In this document: in pieces, positions 14,309 to 23,570 of the stretch | Numbering within the stretch: position 1 is the stretch's first letter | Layout of the letters: the number at the start of each line of letters is the position of its first letter | Assembly: GCA_014859205.1 (NCBI GenBank) | Contig: JACUUR010000006.1 | Span: 1-32,839 of the forward strand | DNA length: 32,839 nt | Reading direction: 5' to 3' | DNA from: Dehalococcoidia bacterium | GTDB lineage: Bacteria; Chloroflexota; Dehalococcoidia; GIF9; AB-539-J10 | Made by a program: the position numbers and the translations under genes | Notes under the pieces: model-generated | Seen by the model: only the letters and a program-made list of their open reading frames with translations | Told to the model about the DNA's origin: nothing | Databases searched by the model: none

Positions 14309-15691
14309 ATGCTTGAATTCTTGGAGGAGTTGCTGGGTGAGTTCACCGGGTCGGACTACGGTGAACTGCGTTATCATGAACGGAAGGGGCTCAACATCGC
14401 GGTACGTCAGGGCGAATTGGAGGCGGCTAACTCCACAGTCTACAGCGGAGTTGGGGTGCGGGCCTTCTGTCAGGGAGGCTGGGGTTTTAGCAGCACGTCG
14501 CGCCTCGACCGGGAGAGCCTGAAAGCTGCAATCCGGGACGCCGTCAGCGGAGCCAGGGCGGCGAGCAAGAAGGCAGACACAAGGCTCGGGCAGGCCAGGC
14601 TGGCCAGGGGGACGTTCAGTCCCGAGATCGGGGACCCCCTGAGCGCTCATCCCTTTGAGGAGAAGCTCGCCGTGGTGCGCCGAACCGAGGCGAAGGCCGG
14701 GTCGTTTCACTTCATCTCCTCGACGGCCTGTGCCTATCGGGAGAACCTCGATCATAAGTATATACTAACTACCGATGGCGCCAGAGCGGAGGTGATGGAC
14801 TCCAAGCCGGAGTTCAGGGTGCTCGCTGTGGCCACAGCCGATGGCCGATCAGTAGAAGCTTCCGAGTCTCTGGGCGTCACCGGGGGATGGGATGACCTCT
14901 TTAAGAGACAGCCTGATGAACTGGCGGAGATCGCGGCCAAGAGGGCCGGGGACCTGCTCAAAGCCTCACATCCCGGCGGCGAGCGGGCGTTGGTGATATT
15001 AGACCCTGCGCTGGTGGGCCTGCTGGCCCATGAGGCCATCGGACATACCGTGGAGGCCGATTTCGTGCTGTCCGGTGCCATTACCGAAGGGAAGCTGGGT
15101 CAGCGGGTGGCCAGTGAACTGGTGACCCTGGTCGACAGCGGCCCGTCGCAATACGGCAAGCACGCCGGCGGGACCGTCCTGGTTGACGATGAAGGGGTCA
15201 TCGCTGAGAGGACGGTGGTTATCGAGCAGGGCATCTTGAAGTCGTACCTGCACAGCAGGGAGACGGCCGGCATGTTCGGGGTGAATGCCACCGGGAACGC
15301 GCGGGCCTTCGAGTACTCCGATGAGCCTCTGATCAGAATGCGCAACACTTATATAGAACCGGGAGACAAGACTCTTGAGGAGATGGTCTCCGAGGTGCAG
15401 CACGGCTACCTGCTTAAGGGTGCCAGAGGAGGGCAGGCCGATGCCAACGCTGAGTTCATGTTCTCGGTGCAGGAGGCCTATCGCATAAAGGATGGCAAGA
15501 TCGGCGAACTCCTGCGCGGGGTGGCGGTCAGCGGTCAGGCCTTTGAGGTGCTGCAGAGTGTGGATGCTGTGGGCAAGGAGTTCCGCTTCGATATAGGAGC
15601 GGGCTACTGCGGCAAGGGCCAGCCGGCCAAAGTCGATGGCGGAGGCCCCTACCTCAGGTGTAAGGCAATAATAGGAGGGAGGACACGATGA
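14309..15691 (+). CDS. tldD: TldD family zinc metalloprotease, catalytic subunit
   Basis: This 460-residue peptidase of the TldD/PmbA family carries the zinc motif HEAIGH at 241-246. A Cys at 434 (YCGKGQPAKV) sits where E. coli TldD has its third zinc ligand. TldD works with TldE as a heterodimer that threads and degrades unfolded peptides; in known cases it trims leader peptides of microcin B17-like products. The start has AAAGGAGG seven bases upstream of the ATG. The gene shares ATGA with tldE, so the two are translationally coupled. Its length is normal for the family. Confidence 0.93.
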   Translation: MLEFLEELLGEFTGSDYGELRYHERKGLNIAVRQGELEAANSTVYSGVGVRAFCQGGWGFSSTSRLDRESLKAAIRDAVSGARAASKKADTRLGQARLARGTFSPEIGDPLSAHPFEEKLAVVRRTEAKAGSFHFISSTACAYRENLDHKYILTTDGARAEVMDSKPEFRVLAVATADGRSVEASESLGVTGGWDDLFKRQPDELAEIAAKRAGDLLKASHPGGERALVILDPALVGLLAHEAIGHTVEADFVLSGAITEGKLGQRVASELVTLVDSGPSQYGKHAGGTVLVDDEGVIAERTVVIEQGILKSYLHSRETAGMFGVNATGNARAFEYSDEPLIRMRNTYIEPGDKTLEEMVSEVQHGYLLKGARGGQADANAEFMFSVQEAYRIKDGKIGELLRGVAVSGQAFEVLQSVDAVGKEFRFDIGAGYCGKGQPAKVDGGGPYLRCKAIIGGRTR

Positions 15692-17022
15692 CAATTCTGA
15701 AATATGGGGAGTTCGCGGTACAGAAGGCGCGCCAACTGGGCGCCGATGAAGCTGAGGCCTTCTTGACGCAGGGGCAAGAGATAAGTGTTAAGGCAGAGGC
15801 AAACGAGCTCAAGCTTGCCACCACCCATGTAAGGGACGGCGTAGGCATCCGTGTGTTCTCTGATCGGGCACTCGGCTTTGCCTCGGTCAATGCCTTCGAT
15901 GAGCAGAAGATCGAGGAAGCGGTTCGGGCAGCAGTGAGCCTGAGCAAGGCCTCGCTCAAGGACGAGCACAACCTCCTGCCGGAACCACAGCACATCAAGG
16001 ATGTTGGCGGCCTCTATGATCAGCAGGCTGAGAGGTTCCAGGTCGATGCGGCCATCTCCATGGCTGGGGAGCTGCTTTCGACGGCCAGAGGCTATGACCC
16101 CCGCGTTATGGTTGATTCGGCCTCCTTCAATGCCACGATCGAGACGCGGGCCATCGTAAACTCCAGGGGCATCAAGGCCGAGGAGAGGGCGAACCTGTTC
16201 TCCTATTTCATCATGGGTATGGCCCGGGACGGAGAGGAGGTCTCTAGCTTCAACTATCGCTTCGACGCCACCAGGAAGGCCGGCGAGATCGCCGTTAAGG
16301 AGAAGGCACGGGAGTTTGCCGAAGGGGTGGTGGCCTCGCTCGGAGCGAGTAAGGGCGAATCCTTCGTGGGCACGGTCATCCTGTCGCCCAATGCGGTCCT
16401 CGAGCTTGTGATTGAGCCGCTCACCTTTGCCATAGACGCCAACAGAGTGCAGAAGGGAATGAGCGGCTGGGCCGGGATGCTGGACAAGCAGGTTGCCTCA
16501 CCTCTGCTTGCCATCGAGGATGACGGTCGGCTTGAAGGTGGCACAGGTTCGGCTTCCTTTGATCGAGAAGGACTGCCGCACACGCATCTAAAGCTAGTTG
16601 AGGACGGCATATTACGCGCGTATCTGCATAACAGCTACACCGCCGCTAAGGAAGGCCGTCGCTCGTCCGGTCACGCCTCAGGAGGTGCTCGATCGGTGCC
16701 TGCGATCGGGCCGACGAACCTGCTGGTCAGACCCGGACACAAGAGCAAGGAAGAACTGATCGATGGGGTGAAGCGAGGCATACTGGTCACCAGGTTTTCT
16801 GGTTTTCCTGAGCCGGTGAGCGGGGAGTTCTCCGGCGTAGTCAAGGGAGGTTTTCTCATAGAGAACGGAAGGCTTACCCGGCCGCTGATCGAGACCCTGG
16901 TCTCGGGAAACCTGTTCGAAATGCTGCCCAGGGTCTCGGGCCTGTCACGCGAGACCGAGCGTTTGGGCGCTGTCGTAGCCCCCTATATGATGGTCGAGGA
17001 CATGGCCATAACAGGGGGCTAG
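15688..17022 (+). CDS. tldE: TldE/PmbA family protein, non-catalytic partner of TldD
   Basis: This 444-residue TldD/PmbA homologue lacks the HExxxH motif, as expected for TldE. Family features include the N-terminal QKARQLGADEAEAFLTQG, VRDGVGIRVFSDRALGFAS, a GTGSASFDREGLPH segment and the C-terminal GEFSGVVKGGFLIENG. It should form the peptide-binding half of the TldD/TldE protease. The ATG overlaps the tldD stop (ATGA). The following gap of 82 bases shows nothing distinctive. Confidence 0.92.
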   Translation: MTILKYGEFAVQKARQLGADEAEAFLTQGQEISVKAEANELKLATTHVRDGVGIRVFSDRALGFASVNAFDEQKIEEAVRAAVSLSKASLKDEHNLLPEPQHIKDVGGLYDQQAERFQVDAAISMAGELLSTARGYDPRVMVDSASFNATIETRAIVNSRGIKAEERANLFSYFIMGMARDGEEVSSFNYRFDATRKAGEIAVKEKAREFAEGVVASLGASKGESFVGTVILSPNAVLELVIEPLTFAIDANRVQKGMSGWAGMLDKQVASPLLAIEDDGRLEGGTGSASFDREGLPHTHLKLVEDGILRAYLHNSYTAAKEGRRSSGHASGGARSVPAIGPTNLLVRPGHKSKEELIDGVKRGILVTRFSGFPEPVSGEFSGVVKGGFLIENGRLTRPLIETLVSGNLFEMLPRVSGLSRETERLGAVVAPYMMVEDMAITGG

Positions 17023-17104
17023 GCGCCGGAGCACGGGAGTTTGAGTTGAGAACCGCGCGGATTGAGGTGACGCATCCGGTGGATGGTAGACACGGGAGAG
17101 CACC

Positions 17105-17947
17105 TTGAATCGAGACGTTGTTGAATACCTCTGCTGTCCGGCCTGCAAGGGAGACTTTGTGGCTAAGCCCGAAACCGCGGAAGGCTCAAGGGTGGTCTCA
17201 GGCACGCTTACCTGTAAAGGGTGTGGCCGGGATTTCGAGATCGCCTACGGGTTGCCCAACCTGGTCCACCCTGAACCAGAGAAGCTTCCTGACATGGATA
17301 GGAAGTTCCTCGATCGGTACCAACGGGTGGCCGCCTCATACGACCGTACCATTCGCCTGTTGATGCTGCTGTTCGGGATGTGGGAGCCCCGGGCACGCAG
17401 GCGCGATCTCATCACACCATTGGAACTCCAGCAGGGTCAGCGAGTTCTGGAAGTCAGTGCAGGGACGGGGAGCAACTTGCTGCCGATGGCAAGGCAGATC
17501 GGCAGGACAGGGAAGCTTTTTGCGCTGGATCTCTCCCCGGGGATGCTGGCAGTAGCCCGGGAGAAACTCGCCAACAAGGCAATTGAGGCCGCGTTCAGCC
17601 TGGGTAACGCAGGTTATCTGCCTTACAGGGACGACAGTTTTGACGCCGTCCTGCACTTTGGAGGCATCAACACCTTCGGAGAGAAGAAGCGAGCGCTGGC
17701 CGAGATAGTGCGCGTAGCCAGGCCCGGGGCGAAGATCGTGATCGGAGATGAGGGGCTGGCGCCCGGAAAGGAGAACACCCGATTCGGACGATGGCTGCTG
17801 AAGAAGAACACGCTCTACGCCAACAAGCCGCCTATGGAGTTGCTTCCTCGGGGGATCGCAGAGGTGGACCTGAAGTGGGTCTGGCGTGGGCTCTTCTATG
17901 TGATCAGCTTCCGGAAGGCCCATCAGGCAGCGAATGGACCGGCATGA
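17105..17947 (+). CDS. SAM-dependent methyltransferase with N-terminal Trm112-like zinc ribbon
   Basis: This 280-residue protein has Cys11, Cys14, Cys37 and Cys40 forming a small zinc ribbon of Trm112 type (CCPACKGDF, then CKGCGRDF). A class I methyltransferase domain follows, with motif I VLEVSAGTG (114-122), acidic LDLSPGM after strand 2, and LPYRDDSFDAVLHFGGI. The start is TTG, supported by GGGAGAG just upstream; no in-frame ATG is near. It lies between tldE and an ABC transporter on the same strand. The substrate is unknown: a quinone, a lipid or a peptide are all possible. Confidence 0.85.
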   Translation: MNRDVVEYLCCPACKGDFVAKPETAEGSRVVSGTLTCKGCGRDFEIAYGLPNLVHPEPEKLPDMDRKFLDRYQRVAASYDRTIRLLMLLFGMWEPRARRRDLITPLELQQGQRVLEVSAGTGSNLLPMARQIGRTGKLFALDLSPGMLAVAREKLANKAIEAAFSLGNAGYLPYRDDSFDAVLHFGGINTFGEKKRALAEIVRVARPGAKIVIGDEGLAPGKENTRFGRWLLKKNTLYANKPPMELLPRGIAEVDLKWVWRGLFYVISFRKAHQAANGPA

Positions 17948-17969
17948 TAGGTATCAGAGAAGGAGATAG

Positions 17970-18929
17970 ATGGATACGGTGCTCCAGGTCAAGGACCTAA
18001 CCAAGCTGTACCGTCGGCGTCGAGCTGAGCCGGTGGTGGCGGTGGACCGGGTTAGCTTCTCCGTTAGTAAGAACGAGGTTGTCGGCCTTCTTGGCCCGAA
18101 CGGAGCAGGAAAGACCACCACGATCAAGTGTATTGCCGGCCTGATCAAGCCGACCTCTGGCGAGATATGGCTCGATGGAATCGATGCTATCCGCCGTCCC
18201 GGCAAAGCCATGGAGAGGGTCGCCGCTCTCCTCGAGGGGAATCGGAACATATACTGGCGACTGACACCGCGCGAGAACCTGGAGTTCTTTGCCGGGATCC
18301 AGGGACACCCGGTCGGCAGAGTCAGGGGGTATATCGACGAGTTAATCGAACTCTTCGACCTCAAAGATAAGGAGCGGACCTCCGCGCGCATGCTCTCCCG
18401 GGGAATGCAGCAGAAGCTGGCCCTGGCCTGCGCGCTGGTGAGGCAGACCGAGGTGCTCCTGCTCGACGAGCCGACGCTGGGACTGGATGTCGAGACCTCT
18501 TACGAACTCCGGCATATCCTGAAGCAGATGGGGGCTCGGGGCGAAAGGACGATTCTGCTTTCCTCGCACGACATGCATGTGGTCCAGGATATCTGCGAGC
18601 GAGTGGTCATCATAAACAACGGGCGGGTGGTGGTCGATGATCGGGTAAGAAGCCTGATGAAGCTATTTCGGGCCAGCGCCTATCGCTTTGAACTCGAAGG
18701 CCAGCTTGCTGAGGAACTGGCACTGACGCTGAGGGGGCGTTTTCCTCTCCTTGCGCTCTCGGCCACAGACCATCGTACCTACATTGACGCCGACTTGAAG
18801 GATGGGAACGAGCTGTACGAGGTGCTCGATATTCTGAAGGGCGGCAACACACAGATCAAATCGATCGGCCATAAGGAGCCCAATCTGGAGGAGATATTCC
18901 TTACGATCGTGAAGGGGCAGCTCAAATGA
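17970..18929 (+). CDS. ABC transporter ATP-binding protein (ABC-2 exporter type)
   Basis: This 319-residue ATPase has Walker A GPNGAGKTT (42-50), the signature LSRGMQQKLALA (about 142), Walker B VLLLDEPTLGLD (about 162) and a switch His in LLSSHDMH. The C-terminal 80 residues resemble the regulatory tail of drug- and antibiotic-type exporter ATPases. The ribosome site is GAAGGAGA. It overlaps the permease gene by ATGA, so the two form one exporter. The cargo is not known; the preceding protease and methyltransferase genes would suit a modified peptide or lipid. Confidence 0.93.
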   Translation: MDTVLQVKDLTKLYRRRRAEPVVAVDRVSFSVSKNEVVGLLGPNGAGKTTTIKCIAGLIKPTSGEIWLDGIDAIRRPGKAMERVAALLEGNRNIYWRLTPRENLEFFAGIQGHPVGRVRGYIDELIELFDLKDKERTSARMLSRGMQQKLALACALVRQTEVLLLDEPTLGLDVETSYELRHILKQMGARGERTILLSSHDMHVVQDICERVVIINNGRVVVDDRVRSLMKLFRASAYRFELEGQLAEELALTLRGRFPLLALSATDHRTYIDADLKDGNELYEVLDILKGGNTQIKSIGHKEPNLEEIFLTIVKGQLK

Positions 18930-19705
18930 GGTACCTGGCGCTGTTCATGGCCCAACTGAAGATAAGGTACATCTACCTCAAACGTTATTACTTCGATACG
19001 CTTTCCATGATCGTTACCCTCTTTCTAGTGTTCCTGATCATCTTTCTTGGGGCCTCCTGGTTGCTGGGAGGCACTCCCGGCGAGGTGGGCGACACCCTGG
19101 AAGGCATTGTGGTCGGGTTCATGGTCTGGTCCTTCGCCCTGATGGCCTATGGCACCCTCTCCTGGGGGATGATCGAGGAGGCCCAGCAAGGGACGCTGGA
19201 GCAACTGTATATGAGCCCGCTTGGCTTCGGCTGGGTGACCATATTACGCGTGGCCGCTCACTTCGTCATTAACGTGTTGATAGTAGTCGTCATACTGTTC
19301 TTGATGATGGCCACCACCGGCAGGTGGCTTAACCTCGACATCCTCAGCCTGATTCCACTTGTGCTATTGACGGTCGCCGGCGCCTACGGGATCGGGTTCT
19401 TCATGGGCGGGCTGGCCCTCGTGTTTAAGAGGGTTCAGTCGGCCCTGCAGATCCTCCAGTTCGTACTGGTGATCTTTATCGCGGCCCCCTTTGGATGGAC
19501 GCCGTTCATGAGGTTCTTGCCCTTGTCGCTGGGGACCCGGCTCATTGGAGCAGTGATGATCGACGGACGCTCTCTCGTCGAGCTCGCTCCAGGCGACGTC
19601 CTGTTTTTGATCGGCAACTCGGCTGTCTATTTCGGGCTTGGCTTCCTGGCCTTCAAGTTCTTCGAGAACGTGGCGCGCGACCGCGGTCTGCTGGGACACT
19701 ACTAG
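18926..19705 (+). CDS. ABC-2 type transporter permease
   Basis: This 259-residue integral membrane protein has about six hydrophobic helices and the layout of the ABC-2 permease family, including the motif region EEAQQGTLEQLYMSPLG. That segment is typical of exporters whose ATPase is encoded just before. It is translationally coupled to the ATPase and is the last gene before the RNA polymerase block. No T-rich terminator is seen after it; only a short ATCAC-CGGT-GTGAT hairpin is present. Confidence 0.88.
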   Translation: MRYLALFMAQLKIRYIYLKRYYFDTLSMIVTLFLVFLIIFLGASWLLGGTPGEVGDTLEGIVVGFMVWSFALMAYGTLSWGMIEEAQQGTLEQLYMSPLGFGWVTILRVAAHFVINVLIVVVILFLMMATTGRWLNLDILSLIPLVLLTVAGAYGIGFFMGGLALVFKRVQSALQILQFVLVIFIAAPFGWTPFMRFLPLSLGTRLIGAVMIDGRSLVELAPGDVLFLIGNSAVYFGLGFLAFKFFENVARDRGLLGHY

Positions 19706-19824
19706 CCGGGTCGGGGTGCCGCATCAGCTAGGGATCACCGGTGTGATGTCACGAGAGAACACGTCTAAGGAGTCTAAGAAGGAGGACACTTCCAAAGAGT
19801 CTTGACATACCCGGCAGGTCTTAT

Positions 19825-19854
19825 TTGACAAGGCCTGATTGATGGTGTTATACT
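19825..19854 (+). promoter_or_regulatory. Sigma-70 promoter of rpoB-rpoC-ruvB
   Basis: A perfect TTGACA is followed after 18 bases by TATACT (5 of 6), about 110 bases before rpoB. A second TTGACA at 19802-19807 lacks a -10 box. The leader between the promoter and rpoB shows no ribosomal-protein-type structure that I could recognise. Confidence 0.65.
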
Positions 19855-19964
19855 TATGGGTTTTCGTTATGCCCCTGTTCCATTGTAGCCTCGTAGCCTC
19901 ATATTCCTGCGGTTACTGTCCTCGATATACAGGGTTTTAGGAAAGATCAGGATCGTCTCCTCAT

Positions 19965-22900
19965 ATGCTTAGACATAAGTCGCTGAAGTCGTTCGCCAGA
20001 CTGCCCGAGACTTTAGACATACCGGACCTCGTTCAGGTTCAGATTGATTCGTTCCGCTGGTTTCAAGAGGAGGGGCTGAGGGAGTTGCTTCAGGAAATCT
20101 CGCCGATTCAGGACTATACCAACACCAGGCTGGAACTGCATTTCGTTGACTACGAGTTCCGGGAACCCCTCCACTCTATCCCTGAATGCCTCGAACGGGG
20201 CCTGACTTACTCCGCGCCTATTCATGTGACTGCACAGCTAGTGGTCAAGGAGACCGGGGAGATCAAGCAACAGGAACTGTACTTCAGCGACTTCCCCTTG
20301 ATGACCGATGCCGGCACCTTCATCATCTCCGGCGTGGAGCGGGTAGTGGTTAACCAGCTGACTCGTTTTCCCGGCGTCTATTTCACCCTGGAGAAGGACC
20401 CTTCGAGTGGTCGGGAGCTGGGTTATGCCAAGCTTGTTGCCGAACATGGGGCCTGGCTCGATTTTGATACTTCTAATCGAGATGTCATTTCGGTCAAGGT
20501 GAGCGGAAAACGCAAGATACCTGCGACTACTCTGCTTCGTGCCATCGGCCACGAGACTGATGAGGAACTGTATGCGCTTTTCCAGGACGTAGATAACTCA
20601 CCCGATCGCGCCTTTATCCGCTCCACTATAGAGCGGGACCCGCTGGTCAAGAACAAGACCGATGCCCTGTTCGACATCTACAGAAAGCTGTCCTCCGGCG
20701 AGGCCCCCAGCCTCAGCAGTGCTCAGGCCCTGTTGAACAATTTCCTGTTCAACCCTCGTCGCTACAGCCTGGGTAAGGTTGGGCGTTACAAGCTTAACAA
20801 GAAGCTGGGTCTGAATATACCCGGCGATTGTACGGGGCTGACCCCTGAGGACCTGGTGCAGATAGCCCGCCGCATCATCTCTGTCAACATCGGCCTGGAA
20901 GCTCCGGATGACATCGATCATCTGGGCAATCGCAGAGCACAGGCCGTGGGCTTTCTCATACAGAAGCAGTTTCGTGTCGGGCTACTGAGGTTGGAGAGGG
21001 CGATCAAGGAGAGAATGAGCATCCTCGGCCCCGAGGCGGCAACTCCTGCTGCTCTGATCAACATCCGGCCTGTAGCAGTTGCTATCAGGGAGTTCTTCGG
21101 TCGGTCCCAGTTGTCCCAGTTTATGGACCAGACCAATCCGCTGGCCGAGCTAACTCATAAACGTCGTCTTTCTGCCATGGGTCCCGGCGGTCTGTCAAGA
21201 AAACAGGCGGGATTTGAGGTGCGTGATGTACATCACTCTCACTATGGCAGGATGTGCCCAATAGAGACGCCGGAGGGGCCGAACATCGGTCTCATTGGCT
21301 CTCTGGCTACTTACGCGTCGGTCAACGAATACGGTTTCATAGAGACGCCGTATCTGACGGTCGTGCACCAGGTTACCAATACTGCTGAGCAGTTGGCGGG
21401 GAGAACGATAGGGGACGACGTTGTGGATGACGAGGGCACCGTCGTGGCCAGGGCCGGAGAGCAAGTCACAGAAGAGTTGGCCCAAAGGTTGTCTGCTCTG
21501 CCGCTCCGGGATATAAAGGTGGTTCCCTATGTTTCGGGCGAGATCGCCTATTTGACCGCCGATGAGGAAGGGCAATACGCCATTGCCCAGGCGAATGCCC
21601 CGCTCAACGAGAGAAATGAGTTTGTCTTCGATAAGGTCGAGGTCAAAAGGGGCGAGAAATACTTCAAGGAATCGCTCGACAGAGTAGACTTCATCGATGT
21701 CTCCCCGAAGCAGCTGTTCAGCATAGCTGCCTGTCTGATCCCCTTTCTTGAGCACGATGATGCCAACCGGGCTCTGATGGGCTGTAATATGCAGCGGCAG
21801 GCGGTGCCGCTGCTGCGTCCCGAGTGCCCACTGGTGGGCACGGGCATGGAGCGAGAGGTGGCCAAATACAGCGGACAGGTGATATATGCGCCTTACGATG
21901 GCGTGGTTACGTCTGCAACAAGCTCGGCGATATCCATCAAGAACAAACGGGGCCAGCAGCAGACCTTCCCTCTGATGAAGTTCGTCAGAACCAATCAGGG
22001 GACCTGCGTCACCCAGCATCCTGTGGTCAGCAAGGGCGACAAGGTCAAGAAAGGGGAGGTACTGGTGGATAGCTTCTCGGTTGAGGACGGAAATCTTGCC
22101 CTGGGCCAGAACCCCGTCGTTGCTTTCATGAGCTGGGAGGGCTACAACTTCGAGGATGCCATTATCATCAGCAGAAAGCTGGTCAAGGAAGACGGCTACA
22201 CCTCGATTCATATTGAGAAGCACGAGATTGAGGAACGAGATACCAAGCTCGGCCCTGAGGAGATCACCAGAGATATCCCGAATGTGAGCGAAGAGAACCT
22301 CGCTGACCTTGATGAACTGGGGATTGTTCGTATCGGAGCTGAGGTCAAGCCCAATGACATTCTGGTCGGGAAGATAACTCCCAAGGGTGAGACTGAGCCG
22401 TCTGCCGAGGAGAAGCTGTTACGGGCCATTTTCGGCGAGAAGACGCGCGAGGTGAAGGATAGCTCTCTCAGAATGCCGTCAGGAGAATGGGGCAGGGTAA
22501 TCAGGACCAGAGTGTTCTCTCGTGAGACTCATGATGAATTGCCTGCCGGTGTGAACAAACTGATCCAGGTATGGGTGGCGCAGAAGCGGAGGCTCTCAGT
22601 GGGAGATAAGATGTCGGGCCGACACGGCAACAAAGGCGTGGTGTCCATCATAGTGCCTGAGGAGGATATGCCGTTCTTGCCGGATGGCACGCCTGTAGAC
22701 ATTATTCTCAACCCTCTTGGTGTTCCCTCCCGTATGAACATTGGACAGGTTATGGAGACGCATCTCGGTTGGGCAGCTCAGACGCTGGGCTTCAGGGCTG
22801 TCAATCCGATTTTTGATGGGGCCGATGCCCTGGCTATAGAGGATGCCCTGGCTAAGACGTGGATAGCGTGGAAAGCGGGTGCGGTCAACTTCAGCCCTGA

Positions 22901-23570
22901 TGATTCAGGGAAACCAAGGACAGATCTGGAGAAGGTCGCGGAATGGCTCGGCCGGCACGGGTTCGATGCTGGAGAGGTGATGGACGGAAAGCAGGAGGGT
23001 GTAGCCAGAAGGGCCTCGCTCTGTCTCTGGCTGGAAGAGCTGGGCATAGCCGACATTGACCGGCTGAGAGCTCTAAGTGACAGCGACCTGGAGCAGATGG
23101 CTCAGGATGCCTACAGGGAACGCAAGGTCTATCCTCCTGTCTTCGGTAAGGTGGAACTACGGGACGGCAGAACCGGCGAGTTGTTTGACAAGCCGGTCAC
23201 TGTAGGGAGCTTATACATGATGAAGCTGATTCACCTTGTTGGTGACAAGGTCCATGCTCGCTCTACCGGCCCGTACTCGCTGATCACACAGCAGCCATTG
23301 GGAGGCAAGGCTCAGTTTGGTGGTCAGAGATTCGGTGAGATGGAGGTCTGGGCGTTGGAAGGGCATGGCGCCGCGCATATGCTTCAGGAGATGCTGACGA
23401 TAAAATCCGATGATGTGATGGGAAGGGCTAAAGCCTATGAGTCTCTTGTCAAGGGCGAGGATATTCAACAGCTAGGTATTCCGGAGTCGACCAAGGTCCT
23501 GTTCATGGAGCTGCGCAGTTTGGGTTTCGCTGTTGAGCTGCTTAGCGAGGGGGAAAATGTCTCAATTTGA
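19965..23570 (+). CDS. rpoB: DNA-directed RNA polymerase beta subunit
   Basis: This is the 1201-residue beta subunit of RNA polymerase, forming the catalytic cleft with beta'. Clear landmarks are the start [21 protein letters not shown], the rifampicin pocket [29 protein letters not shown], the [18 protein letters not shown] block, [12 protein letters not shown], and SGRHGNKGV near the active site. The rifampicin-contact residues equivalent to E. coli Asp516, His526 and Ser531 are wild type. Between NPIFDGA (about 950) and [11 protein letters not shown] (about 1065) there is a longer than usual segment of roughly 100 residues. The ATG at 19965 has only a weak ribosome site (AGGATC). The end overlaps rpoC by 14 bases. 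Confidence 0.98.
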   Translation: MLRHKSLKSFARLPETLDIPDLVQVQIDSFRWFQEEGLRELLQEISPIQDYTNTRLELHFVDYEFREPLHSIPECLERGLTYSAPIHVTAQLVVKETGEIKQQELYFSDFPLMTDAGTFIISGVERVVVNQLTRFPGVYFTLEKDPSSGRELGYAKLVAEHGAWLDFDTSNRDVISVKVSGKRKIPATTLLRAIGHETDEELYALFQDVDNSPDRAFIRSTIERDPLVKNKTDALFDIYRKLSSGEAPSLSSAQALLNNFLFNPRRYSLGKVGRYKLNKKLGLNIPGDCTGLTPEDLVQIARRIISVNIGLEAPDDIDHLGNRRAQAVGFLIQKQFRVGLLRLERAIKERMSILGPEAATPAALINIRPVAVAIREFFGRSQLSQFMDQTNPLAELTHKRRLSAMGPGGLSRKQAGFEVRDVHHSHYGRMCPIETPEGPNIGLIGSLATYASVNEYGFIETPYLTVVHQVTNTAEQLAGRTIGDDVVDDEGTVVARAGEQVTEELAQRLSALPLRDIKVVPYVSGEIAYLTADEEGQYAIAQANAPLNERNEFVFDKVEVKRGEKYFKESLDRVDFIDVSPKQLFSIAACLIPFLEHDDANRALMGCNMQRQAVPLLRPECPLVGTGMEREVAKYSGQVIYAPYDGVVTSATSSAISIKNKRGQQQTFPLMKFVRTNQGTCVTQHPVVSKGDKVKKGEVLVDSFSVEDGNLALGQNPVVAFMSWEGYNFEDAIIISRKLVKEDGYTSIHIEKHEIEERDTKLGPEEITRDIPNVSEENLADLDELGIVRIGAEVKPNDILVGKITPKGETEPSAEEKLLRAIFGEKTREVKDSSLRMPSGEWGRVIRTRVFSRETHDELPAGVNKLIQVWVAQKRRLSVGDKMSGRHGNKGVVSIIVPEEDMPFLPDGTPVDIILNPLGVPSRMNIGQVMETHLGWAAQTLGFRAVNPIFDGADALAIEDALAKTWIAWKAGAVNFSPDDSGKPRTDLEKVAEWLGRHGFDAGEVMDGKQEGVARRASLCLWLEELGIADIDRLRALSDSDLEQMAQDAYRERKVYPPVFGKVELRDGRTGELFDKPVTVGSLYMMKLIHLVGDKVHARSTGPYSLITQQPLGGKAQFGGQRFGEMEVWALEGHGAAHMLQEMLTIKSDDVMGRAKAYESLVKGEDIQQLGIPESTKVLFMELRSLGFAVELLSEGENVSI

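Noticed and set aside
19802-19807. First TTGACA before rpoB as a second promoter
   Set aside because: No -10 box at a workable distance.
21195-22223. 342-residue ORF opposite rpoB
   Set aside because: Antisense shadow of the rpoB core; no independent support.
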